DNA from: Vogesella fluminis | GTDB taxonomy: Bacteria > Pseudomonadota > Gammaproteobacteria > Burkholderiales > Chromobacteriaceae | Assembly: GCF_014652335.1 (NCBI RefSeq) | Contig: NZ_BMYP01000030.1 | Coordinates: forward strand, 1 to 40,145 | Direction: 5' to 3' | Length of the DNA: 40,145 bases | Shown: in pieces, positions 25,938 through 33,515 of the stretch | Position numbering within the stretch: the first letter of the stretch is position 1 | Layout of the letters: every line of letters begins with the position of its first letter | Notes under the pieces: generated by a model | Database searches by the model: none | The model's input: only the letters and a program-made list of their open reading frames with translations | What the model was told of the DNA's origin: nothing | Made by a program: the position numbers and the translations under genes

Positions 25938-27728
25938 TTACACCGGGCCTTGCGCGTGCACGCGCTCGGTCTTGCTGGACAGCTTATTCAATGCCGCCAG
26001 GTAGGCCTTGGCGCTGGCGACAATGATGTCGGTGTCGGAACCCTGACCGTTGGCGATGCGGCCGTCCTTGGCCAGGCGCACGGTCACTTCGCCCTGCGAT
26101 TCGGTGCCCTTGGTGATGGCATTGACCGAGTACAGCTCCAGCTCGGCCTCGCTCTTCACCACGCTCTCGATGGCCTTGAAGGCGGCATCGACCGGGCCGG
26201 AGCCGGTGGATTCGGCACGCTGCTCGTTGCCGTGCTCGACGAACACGATCTGCGCCTGCGGCGCCTCGCCGGTCTCGGTCGCCACTTTCAGCGACACGAA
26301 CTTGTAGTCTTCCTGCTCGGCGGTAACCAGCTGGTCGGACACCAGCGCGTGCAGGTCTTCGTCGAAGATCTCGCGCTTCTTGTCGGCCAGCTCCTTGAAG
26401 CGGGCGAACGCCGCGTTCAGTGCCTCTTCGCTGTCCAGCACGATGCCCAGCGCGGTGAGCTTGGTGCGGAACGCGTTGCGGCCGGACAGTTTGCCCAGCG
26501 TCAGACGGTTGGCGGTCCAGCCCACCGACTCGGCGGACATGATCTCGTAGGTTTCGCGGTGCTTGAGCACGCCGTCCTGGTGGATGCCGGATTCATGGGC
26601 GAAGGCGTTGGCGCCGACGATGGCCTTGTTCGGCTGCACCGGGTAGCCGGTGATGGTGGACACCAGCTTGGACGCCGGCACGATCTGGGTGGCGTCGACG
26701 CCGGTTTCCACACCGAACACGTCCTTGCGGGTTTTCACCGCCATCACGATCTCTTCCATCGCGGCGTTGCCGGCGCGTTCGCCCAGGCCGTTGATGGTGC
26801 ACTCTACCTGGCGCGCACCGCCCAGTACTGCCGCCAGGCTGTTGGCCACCGCCATGCCCAGGTCGTTGTGGCAGTGCGCCGACCAGATCACCTGGTCGCC
26901 GCCCGGGGTCTTGGCGATCAGCTCGCGGAAGAAGGCCTCGGTGATCTTGGGCACCGCGTAGCCGACGGTGTCCGGTACGTTGAGGGTGGTGGCACCGGCC
27001 TTGATCACCTCGCCGAAGATGCGGGCGAGGAAGTCGATGTCGGAGCGCAGCGCGTCTTCGGCGGAGAATTCCACGTCGTCGGTGTATTCGCTCGCCAGTT
27101 TGACGGCCTTCACGGCGGCTTCCACCACTTCATCCGGCGTCATGCGCAGCTTTTTCTCCATGTGGATCGGGCTGGTGGCGATGAAGGTATGGATGCGCTT
27201 TTTCGGGGCCGGGGCGATGGCTTCGCCGGCGGCGCGGATATCACGCTCGTTGGCACGCGCCAGGCTACAGACGGTGGAATCCTTGATCACCTCGGCGATG
27301 GCGCGGATGGCGTCGGCATCGCCCGGGCTGGCGGCAGCAAAACCAGCCTCGATCACGTCCACACCCAGGCGCTCCAGTTGGCGGGCGATACGGACTTTTT
27401 CTTCTTTGGTCATGGCCGCGCCCGGCGATTGCTCGCCGTCACGCAGGGTGGTATCGAAAATGTAAAGACGGTCGCCCATGTCTGGTGATCTCCATTGGGC
27501 CGCGGGTTGTGCCCCGGCCAGATAGTCGTTGAAATCGAAACGCTTGCCCTGATCGACGGCGAGTTTGGCCAGCTTGTTCAGCTGTGCCAGCGGCAAGGTA
27601 CCGCGCTCGCGCCATTTGTAGATGGCAGCACGGGACACCGGCTCATCGGGAAAGGCCGCCGTCAACGCTTCCGCGAGCGTACCGGGGCCACCAAAATCCT
27701 CGATTAGACGCTCGATGTCCAATTGCAT
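25938..27728 (-). CDS. leuA: 2-isopropylmalate synthase with in-frame N-terminal HTH module
   Basis: The frame is 596 codons. Residues 84-596 are a full-length LeuA starting [20 protein letters not shown], with metal-site [23 protein letters not shown] and a C-terminal leucine-binding regulatory domain (~430-590). It condenses acetyl-CoA with 2-oxoisovalerate. Residues 1-~75 are a separate small domain with a helix-turn-helix look ([20 protein letters not shown]), joined without a stop. The usual LeuA start, ATG at 27479, has GGAG ten bases upstream, so LeuA may be made alone, as a fusion, or both. A consensus-like promoter precedes the upstream ATG. LeuA is certain; translation of the fusion is not. 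Confidence 0.93.
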   Translation of the reverse strand: MQLDIERLIEDFGGPGTLAEALTAAFPDEPVSRAAIYKWRERGTLPLAQLNKLAKLAVDQGKRFDFNDYLAGAQPAAQWRSPDMGDRLYIFDTTLRDGEQSPGAAMTKEEKVRIARQLERLGVDVIEAGFAAASPGDADAIRAIAEVIKDSTVCSLARANERDIRAAGEAIAPAPKKRIHTFIATSPIHMEKKLRMTPDEVVEAAVKAVKLASEYTDDVEFSAEDALRSDIDFLARIFGEVIKAGATTLNVPDTVGYAVPKITEAFFRELIAKTPGGDQVIWSAHCHNDLGMAVANSLAAVLGGARQVECTINGLGERAGNAAMEEIVMAVKTRKDVFGVETGVDATQIVPASKLVSTITGYPVQPNKAIVGANAFAHESGIHQDGVLKHRETYEIMSAESVGWTANRLTLGKLSGRNAFRTKLTALGIVLDSEEALNAAFARFKELADKKREIFDEDLHALVSDQLVTAEQEDYKFVSLKVATETGEAPQAQIVFVEHGNEQRAESTGSGPVDAAFKAIESVVKSEAELELYSVNAITKGTESQGEVTVRLAKDGRIANGQGSDTDIIVASAKAYLAALNKLSSKTERVHAQGPV

Positions 27729-27756
27729 GCTGCTGCTCCTGTCTTGTTATGGGTTC

Positions 27757-27785
27757 ACGATACAAATTTGGCGACAATCTGTCAA
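27757..27785 (-). promoter_or_regulatory. Sigma-70 promoter for leuA
   Basis: TTGACA (27785-27780, minus strand), a 17-base spacer and TATCGT (27762-27757), about 30 bases before the HTH-LeuA ATG. An AGACA/TGTCT palindrome (27845-27857) lies upstream and could be an operator. Confidence 0.7.
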
Positions 27786-27901
27786 ACACAACACCATAAA
27801 CAGGCAAATGCCGTGTTGCAAAATAATGTCCAAAGCCAATTGTTAGACATTTTGTCTGAATTCGCTTGCTTGCTGATCAGTGTTGCACCGGCAGATACCA
27901 A

Positions 27902-27935
27902 ACAGCCCGTACCGATCGTCACCGGCACGGGCTGT
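27902..27935 (-). terminator. Hairpin beyond the esterase remnant
   Basis: ACAGCCCGT (27902-27910) and ACGGGCTGT (27927-27935) form a perfect 9-bp stem, followed on the minus strand by TTTGG. It probably ended transcription of the gene that the remnant came from. Confidence 0.6.
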
Positions 27936-27960
27936 ATCTGCAGGCCGGACAACGGCCCGG

Positions 27961-28122
27961 CTACTGCAAGGCCAGCACCCCGTAAGGCAGCGTGGACAGC
28001 CAGCGCAGGCGGTCGTGACCGGCGGCAAACCCGGCATACTGCACACGGGCGCCGCGCGCCGTCAGCACGTCGCGCAGGTGGCGGGAGGTCTCCGGAATCG
28101 GGGAATGGCCGCCGGCAAATGA
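27961..28122 (-). pseudogene. C-terminal remnant of a Fes-type siderophore esterase
   Basis: About 50 codons survive, ending in a TAG at 27963-27961: from AGGHSPIPETSRHLRD to AAGHDRLRWLSTLPYGVLAL. The (G/A)GHDxxxW...LPxG..AL pattern matches the C terminus of enterochelin esterase Fes, including the catalytic His. No start codon or upstream part remains; the receptor gene ends 53 bases upstream and its hairpin intervenes. It is best read as a decayed gene left when the receptor was joined here. It is not a copy of the esterase at 30250, whose C terminus differs. Confidence 0.65.
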
Positions 28123-28141
28123 CGGCGTCCTTGCAAGACGG

Positions 28142-28167
28142 ACGGCTGCCGCAGTTGCGGCAGCCGT
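28142..28167 (-). terminator. Hairpin after the TonB-dependent receptor
   Basis: ACGGCTGCCGCA (28142-28153) and TGCGGCAGCCGT (28156-28167) form a perfect 12-bp stem, 8 bases beyond the receptor stop. No T-run follows, so it may act mainly in mRNA 3'-end protection. Confidence 0.65.
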
Positions 28168-28175
28168 GGCCCGGT

Positions 28176-30203
28176 TCAGAAGCGGTAATCGACGTTCATG
28201 CCCACGGTACGCGGCGCACCGACGTAGAAGCCGTTGGTGCGCTTGCCCAGGGTGATGTCCTCGTTCAGCGCGTTCTTCACGTAGGCACGCACGGTGGTGT
28301 CGTCGTTCAGCGCATAGGCCAGGTTGAGGTTGAGCAGGTTGTAGTCGCCGCCGATGCCGGTACCGGTATTGGCGATATCGGTGTAGTACTCGCCGACATA
28401 TTGCAGGTTGGCCGCAGCGGTCCAGCTGCCCCACTGTTTCTTTACGCCCAGATTGGCGGTGATTTCCGGCGCGTAGGTCATCTCCTTGCCGGCAATGCCT
28501 GCTGCGCCTGCCGGTGCCTTGTCCACCTTGCTGCGCAACAGGCCCAGGCCGGCATTCACTTCCAGCCCGCCACCGATGCTGGCGGCGGCACTCAGCTCCA
28601 GGCCCACGGAGTGCGCCTGCGGCACGTTGCGCAGGCGGCTGGCATAGCTCATCTGGTAATCGGTGTAGTCGTTGTAGAACAGGTTGGCGCCCAGCAGCAT
28701 GCCGCCCTGCCGCGTTTTCAGCGCATATTCGTAGGCGTTGACCTTCTCGCTGTCGTATTCGAATACCGCATTGTTCTCGTCCACCGACACGCCACCGGGG
28801 TTGTAGCCCTGGCGCACGACAAAGCTCATCCGCGTGGCCGGAGACCATTGGTGGCTGATGCCGACCTTGGGCAGCAGCAGCGTGTTGCCGACGTCGCCCT
28901 TGATCGGGGCGCCGTAGTAGGTGATGTCGCGGTTCTGCGTTTCGCGCTCGGCACGCAGGCCGGCCAGCAGCGACCAGTGCTCGTTCAGCGCCAGTTCGCC
29001 GTCGCCGTAGGCCGCCAGCGTGCCGACCTTGTCGGTGCCGCGAAACACGTTAGCGGTAGCGGTGTTGGCATTCAGGTCCTGGTTGCGCCGGTAGGCATAC
29101 AGGCCCAGCACGCCGCTGAGGGCGCTTTGCGACCGGTTGAATACCAGGCGGCCTTCCAGTGTGTGGTTCTGGTCGTCCAGTGCCAGGCTCATGCGCGACG
29201 GATGCTGTTCGAAAGCGATATGGTTGTCGCCAAGGCTGTACTGCAGGTGGCCGGTCACACCGTTCTGGAAGTCGTACTCGGTATCCAGGGTGGTGGTGGT
29301 GTTCTGCGAGTCCTGCAAGCGCACATTGCTGCGGGCTGATGCGTTATAGGTATAGGTACCCAGGTCCGGCCCGCTGATCAGGTTCAGGTATTCGCCCTGG
29401 TAGTCGCGGTGCGATACGGTGAGTCGTGCCTGCAGCTGCGGCAGCGATTTCGGCTTCCACAACAGCTTGCCGCGCACGTTCAGGCGCTCCAGTGCCGAAG
29501 CATCCTGGCCGCTGACGCCGGTGTAGTTGATGAAACCGTGGCCTTTCACGGCGTTTGCAGCCAGGCGATAGGCCAGTTCGTCCTCCACCAGCGCACCGGA
29601 CAGCATGCCGGCCACGCTGGTACGGCCATCCTCGCTTTCCCGGCCCAGCCGCAATGCGCCCTCTTGGTGGAAGGCGGGATCGTTGGTCTGTACCAGTACG
29701 GCACCGCCCAGCGCGTTGCGGCCCTGGGTGGTGGATTGCGGCCCGCGCAGCACTTCCACCTGTTTCACATCCCACATGTCCATGTCCAGGTACTGCTGGC
29801 CGGTCCACACGTCGGCCACGCCATCGATGCTGGTGCTGATGCGCGGACGGCCGCCGCCGACGAAGGAGTAGAAGCCGACACCGGGGCCGGCACCTTCCAC
29901 GCCACGGATGTTCACGCCACCCACGGCATTGATGGTCATGTTGGGTACCAGCGCTGCTACCTCGTTGACCGAGCCGATGTCGCCGTTATCCACCTGCTCG
30001 CCCTGCAGCACGCTGACTGCGGTGGTAGTCCTGGCCAGGCTGCGCTTCATCTTCTCGCCGGTCACCGTTACCGTATCCAGCACCGCCTCGCCATCGGCGG
30101 CATGCACGGCCGCTGCCGACAGCAACAGGATGCTGCCGCAGAGGATGGCATATAGCGGGTTGGCCGCAAGACTGCGGTCGGCGTATTTGCGTTTCTTCAT
30201 CAT
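28176..30203 (-). CDS. TonB-dependent siderophore receptor
   Basis: 675 residues. Signal peptide ~1-36 (cleavage after AAVHA), TonB box LDTVTVTG (~42-49), plug domain to about residue 165 with VEVLRGPQSTTQGRNALGG, then a beta-barrel ending MNVDYRF with the terminal Phe typical of outer-membrane proteins. It imports a ferric siderophore; the substrate cannot be told from sequence. It lies 46 bp after the esterase gene. The dispersed 12-mer occurs at 28405-28416, and a shorter match in the signal-peptide region (30158-30168). Confidence 0.93.
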   Translation of the reverse strand: MMKKRKYADRSLAANPLYAILCGSILLLSAAAVHAADGEAVLDTVTVTGEKMKRSLARTTTAVSVLQGEQVDNGDIGSVNEVAALVPNMTINAVGGVNIRGVEGAGPGVGFYSFVGGGRPRISTSIDGVADVWTGQQYLDMDMWDVKQVEVLRGPQSTTQGRNALGGAVLVQTNDPAFHQEGALRLGRESEDGRTSVAGMLSGALVEDELAYRLAANAVKGHGFINYTGVSGQDASALERLNVRGKLLWKPKSLPQLQARLTVSHRDYQGEYLNLISGPDLGTYTYNASARSNVRLQDSQNTTTTLDTEYDFQNGVTGHLQYSLGDNHIAFEQHPSRMSLALDDQNHTLEGRLVFNRSQSALSGVLGLYAYRRNQDLNANTATANVFRGTDKVGTLAAYGDGELALNEHWSLLAGLRAERETQNRDITYYGAPIKGDVGNTLLLPKVGISHQWSPATRMSFVVRQGYNPGGVSVDENNAVFEYDSEKVNAYEYALKTRQGGMLLGANLFYNDYTDYQMSYASRLRNVPQAHSVGLELSAAASIGGGLEVNAGLGLLRSKVDKAPAGAAGIAGKEMTYAPEITANLGVKKQWGSWTAAANLQYVGEYYTDIANTGTGIGGDYNLLNLNLAYALNDDTTVRAYVKNALNEDITLGKRTNGFYVGAPRTVGMNVDYRF

Positions 30204-30249
30204 TATGTTCCCGAAATACAGGGGTGGCAGGCCACCCCGTCACATGAAA

Positions 30250-31173
30250 TCAGCGCCCCGCTTGCCAGACAGGGCTGAAGGCGATATCCAGCACACGGTC
30301 GATGGCAAAGCCGTGCATCTGGCCGTGATCGTGATCGGCAATCACGCGGTAATCGGTCACCACGCCCGGCTGGCCGTACAGCCGCGCCATCATCGCCGCG
30401 GCGTTATCCACCATGCGGTTCTGCTGCAGGCGCTGCTGCCGCGTGCGATCGGCCGTGATGGCGTAGGTAGCCGGCTGTTCGCTCTGCCCCACCCATAGCG
30501 CCACCAGGCGCGGCTCACCGGCCGGCATGGCCGGCAACGGCGCCGACAGCAGCACACGCTCGCCAAACCACAGCGACGGGCTGATGGCGAAGTAATGCTG
30601 GAATGCGGCAGGCTGCCGCAGCAGCTGGTACAGGGCAAACAGCCCGCCGTAGGAGTGGCCGAACAGGCTCTGCCGTACCGGATTCACCGGCAGGCGGCGG
30701 GCAATCTCCGGCTTCAGCTCTTCGTTGATGAAGCGGGCAAAGGCATCGGCACCACCGTGGTGCGGCGACAGCTTGTCGCAGGGCTGGCAGGTCACCGGCG
30801 GGGTGTAATCCTGCGCACGCAGATCCAGCGTCTGTGCAAACGGACGGCCATAACCGATGCCCACCACCACACCCGGCTGCGGCACCGCCGGGCCGTGCTG
30901 CCGCAGGCGCTCGAACACGCCGGCCTCACGCGGGTTGTCGCGGTGGAACTGGGCAAAGTTGTAATCGCCATCCAGCGCGTACAGCACCGGGTAACCGCCG
31001 GCCGGCGGCGGCACCACCGGCACCGACAGATAGATGCGGTAGGTCTGGCCGGTGTGCTGCGAATGCAGCGCAAACTGGCTGGCATCATCCAGCAATACCG
31101 GCCCGGCAACCGCCAGCGGCAACAGGCCAAGACATAACAGGCAGCCGCCCAGGAGCCGCACAACGTACATCAT
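30250..31173 (-). CDS. Secreted alpha/beta-hydrolase, IroE-like siderophore esterase
   Basis: About 307 residues from the ATG at 31173 (GGGGG five bases upstream; GTG codons two steps before are less likely). A signal peptide ends near LAVAG. The nucleophile elbow GHSYGG and preceding NPVRQSLF, plus YPVLYALDGDYNF, match the putative-esterase family that includes IroE and BesA; a His-rich HDHGQMHG lies near the C terminus. It probably cuts or trims an imported siderophore in the periplasm. It is upstream of the receptor and divergent from an AraC regulator. Substrate inferred from context. Confidence 0.87.
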   Translation of the reverse strand: MMYVVRLLGGCLLCLGLLPLAVAGPVLLDDASQFALHSQHTGQTYRIYLSVPVVPPPAGGYPVLYALDGDYNFAQFHRDNPREAGVFERLRQHGPAVPQPGVVVGIGYGRPFAQTLDLRAQDYTPPVTCQPCDKLSPHHGGADAFARFINEELKPEIARRLPVNPVRQSLFGHSYGGLFALYQLLRQPAAFQHYFAISPSLWFGERVLLSAPLPAMPAGEPRLVALWVGQSEQPATYAITADRTRQQRLQQNRMVDNAAAMMARLYGQPGVVTDYRVIADHDHGQMHGFAIDRVLDIAFSPVWQAGR

Positions 31174-31189
31174 CACCACCCCCTTTATT

Positions 31190-31208
31190 GATAATTATTC
31201 CTATTGAC
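31190..31208. promoter_or_regulatory. Fur-box-like site between esterase and AraC-type regulator
   Basis: GATAATTATTCCTATTGAC matches the 19-bp Fur consensus GATAATGATAATCATTATC at 12 of 19 positions. It lies 17 bases upstream of the esterase start in the divergent gap. Iron control fits the genes; binding is not shown by the sequence alone. Confidence 0.5.
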
Positions 31209-31307
31209 AAGAGTCTGGTAGTATCCGCCATAGCACGCCATGCCGCCTTTGCGACAGGGGCAATGTTATTTGCGCCAGAAGCGCGACAGGAACACGGAGA
31301 ACACGAC

Positions 31308-32207
31308 ATGCAGGGGCAGCAGCAGGACAGCACCCGCCCGATGGCAGGCAATTACGCCTGGGTGCAGCAGACGACACCTGAGCTGCGCATCAGCGCCAAT
31401 TGCAGCCGCACCAATCCGCACAGCCACAGTAGCCACAGCAATGCCGAACTACGCCTGATCGTAGCCCTGCAGGGCAGCATCCAGCTGAGCTTCGGCCGGC
31501 AATCTTTCCGCCTGCAGCCACGGCACCAGGCCCAGGTGCTGCTGGTAAACCTGAACGAACAGGAGCTGTTCGAGCGCCACTGCGGCAGCGGCAGCATGGA
31601 GCAGAAAGTATGCATGGCGCTGGGACACGGCTGGCTGGAGCAGCACGGCCTGCCGGAAACCGGCAGCCAGTCGCCACTGGCACGCCTGGCCAGCCGTCAC
31701 CTCGCCGCCATGCAATGGGCAGCCGGCCCGCAACTGACCCGGCTTGCACTGCAAATGGTGCAGCACCGTGCGGTCAGCCCCCTGCTAAGCAGCATCGAGC
31801 GCGAAGGCATGGGCATGCTGCTGCTGGGACAGGTACTGGATGAACTGGGCAGCCCGGCACCAGTCCCCGGCCCGCAGCTGCAGCGACGACTGCTGCGGGT
31901 AAAAGAACTGATCGACAGTGGCGAGGCCGGCGACTGGAGCCTGCATCGGCTGGCAGACACCGCCTGCATGAGCAGCAGCACACTGCAGCGGCACTTCCGC
32001 CGCCATTTTGATTGCAGCGTGATGGACTACCTGCGTGGCCAGCGGCTGGAAAACGCCCGCCAGGCACTGCTGAGCGGCCGGCACAGCATTACCGATGCGG
32101 CCCTGACCGCGGGCTACAGCTCTGCGGCCAACTTTGCCACCGCCTTCCGCCGCCGCTTCGGCCACCCGCCCGGAACCTGCCTGCGGCAAGCCCCGCCAGC
32201 ACCTTAG
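31308..32207 (+). CDS. AraC-family transcriptional regulator, PchR-like
   Basis: 299 residues from the ATG at 31308, which has GGAG 8 bases upstream; another ATG at 31263 lacks proper spacing. The C-terminal ~100 residues are an AraC double HTH, with LHRLADTACMSSSTLQRHFR and ITDAALTAGYSSAANFATAF plus FGHPPG. The N-terminal part resembles PchR-type sensors that bind a ferric siderophore. It is divergent from the esterase-receptor pair, which it probably activates. A one-mismatch 12-mer lies at 32123-32134. Confidence 0.88.
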   Translation: MQGQQQDSTRPMAGNYAWVQQTTPELRISANCSRTNPHSHSSHSNAELRLIVALQGSIQLSFGRQSFRLQPRHQAQVLLVNLNEQELFERHCGSGSMEQKVCMALGHGWLEQHGLPETGSQSPLARLASRHLAAMQWAAGPQLTRLALQMVQHRAVSPLLSSIEREGMGMLLLGQVLDELGSPAPVPGPQLQRRLLRVKELIDSGEAGDWSLHRLADTACMSSSTLQRHFRRHFDCSVMDYLRGQRLENARQALLSGRHSITDAALTAGYSSAANFATAFRRRFGHPPGTCLRQAPPAP

Positions 32208-32236
32208 AACCTGTTCAAGGTCTTTTTGCGGCTGTG

Positions 32237-32334
32237 CTGGCCCGGCAAATGGCCAGATGCAAGGCGGACGGCGCAGGCGCGGGTCTTGCAAGGTCAAACC
32301 GGCCAACGCCACAGCTGGTCGTTTGCCGGGCCAG
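32237..32334. repeat. Inverted repeat element, 13-bp perfect arms
   Basis: Arms 32237-32249 and 32322-32334 are exact inverse complements 72 bases apart. Shorter complementary stretches (TGGCCAG and CTGGTCG) sit just inside. It starts right after the AraC-type gene with GAACCTGTTCAAGG. Could be a short non-autonomous element or a terminator-like structure; no transposase is nearby. Confidence 0.6.
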
Positions 32335-32532
32335 CCCTTCGGGGCCACGCCATTCCGGCCCTCGCCGACAAGAGCCCGGTTTCTTTCCGTTAAATTAAGA
32401 CTGCACCGTCGCAACCACCTACGCCTCATCCAATACGCCGCATCGTCAACACACCTGTGTGACAGGAAAAGACACTTCGGCAACAGCCATACCATTCGGG
32501 TCGAAAAGCATGAATCAAAACAACATAATATG

Positions 32533-32561
32533 TTGATTGCAAGCCAATGCCATGCTATGCA
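32533..32561 (+). promoter_or_regulatory. Possible promoter of the tail-collar-domain gene
   Basis: TTGATT (32533-32538), 17-base spacer, TATGCA (32556-32561), 40 bases before the start codon. The -10 is poor. Confidence 0.3.
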
Positions 32562-32601
32562 TAACGCATTCACTGTGCAACCGACCAGGAGATCACAAAC
32601 C

Positions 32602-33435
32602 ATGAGTCACGACAAACTCACCCTGCCCGCGCTTCGGCTGGCGGCCGTCTCTTCGCTGATGCTGTTATCAGCCCAGGCCCTGGCAACTTGCTCAACAGAT
32701 CCTTACATAGGCTCGGTTTGCTATACGGCAGCCAATTTTTGTCCGGCACCCGGATATCTACCAGCTGATGGCAGAACCCTGAATGTCTCAGGTTACCAAG
32801 CACTGTATTCACTGCTGGGCAATATGTATGGCGGCACCGCACCTGCAACATTCGCGCTGCCAGACCTCAGAGTGCGTACAGTGGTTGGTACAGGTAAGCA
32901 GCCTGCAACAAACGTCACTATGCAACCGGGACAAACTCGCGGTCAGGAAACAACCGTCCTCAACCCGGCACAAGTTCCGCTCGTCCTTCATGCCCATACA
33001 TTGGGATCAACAACCTCACAACCAATAACCGCCAGTGCGACTGCCAATCTGCCTGTTACGGTAACCGTGCCCGCACAGGCCATATCTGTTAACGGCAACC
33101 TGCAGATAGCCAATGACACGGCCAGCGGCCAAGGCACAGTAACCGCCGGAGCCATTCTGGCCAAAGGGGGTGGACAAGCATCGATTTACGCGCCTGCGTC
33201 TACCACGCAGGCCAATACCAACATCGGCCCGACACAGACCTTCCAGGGCACAACCAGCAGCCAACAAGCAAATGGTACGGCACAAGGTCAATTCAATTTT
33301 GCCTTCCAGTTGCCGCAAAATCTGTCTGTCGCCCCCGCCGGACAGGCTGCAAGCCAGGCGGTATCCCTTATCAATCCTCAAATCGGCTTGACCGCCTGCA
33401 TCGCTACCGCCGGCACCTACCCCATGCGCCCTTAA
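32602..33435 (+). CDS. Secreted phage-tail-collar-domain protein
   Basis: 277 residues; start set by AGGAG ten bases upstream. A signal peptide (~1-29, ending AQALA) is followed by a tail collar domain (CPAPGYLPADGRTLNVSGYQ, GGTAPATFALPDLRVRTVVG), as in microcystin-dependent (MdpB) proteins. The C-terminal half is rich in Thr, Ala, Gln and Gly, like a fibre. Such genes occur outside prophages, often near surface proteins; no other phage genes are here. The exact role is unknown. Confidence 0.8.
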   Translation: MSHDKLTLPALRLAAVSSLMLLSAQALATCSTDPYIGSVCYTAANFCPAPGYLPADGRTLNVSGYQALYSLLGNMYGGTAPATFALPDLRVRTVVGTGKQPATNVTMQPGQTRGQETTVLNPAQVPLVLHAHTLGSTTSQPITASATANLPVTVTVPAQAISVNGNLQIANDTASGQGTVTAGAILAKGGGQASIYAPASTTQANTNIGPTQTFQGTTSSQQANGTAQGQFNFAFQLPQNLSVAPAGQAASQAVSLINPQIGLTACIATAGTYPMRP

Positions 33436-33447
33436 GCAGCGGCCAAA

Positions 33448-33479
33448 TCATCAAGTGCAAGCACATTTGCACTTGATGA
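33448..33479 (+). terminator. Hairpin after the collar-domain gene
   Basis: TCATCAAGTGCAA (33448-33460) and TTGCACTTGATGA (33467-33479) form a perfect 13-bp stem with a 6-base loop. There is no T-run, and the next gene starts 36 bases on, so it may lower rather than end transcription. Confidence 0.6.
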
Positions 33480-33515
33480 CGCCTACTCGTTCCCCTTTGC
33501 GCAGGAAATCAGATC

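Larger units (their letters stand above)
32208..32601. other. 394-bp gap with a palindromic, MITE-like stretch and a possible promoter
   Basis: No ORF of note. Bases ~32208-32395 hold CTGGCCCGGCAAA (32237-32249) and its exact inverse TTTGCCGGGCCAG (32322-32334), with a GC-rich centre. The rest is AT-richer, with a possible promoter before the collar-domain gene. Confidence 0.6.

Noticed and set aside
32602-33435. Prophage remnant
   Set aside because: Only a tail-collar domain is present; there is no other phage gene, integrase or attachment site, and the protein has a Sec signal peptide.
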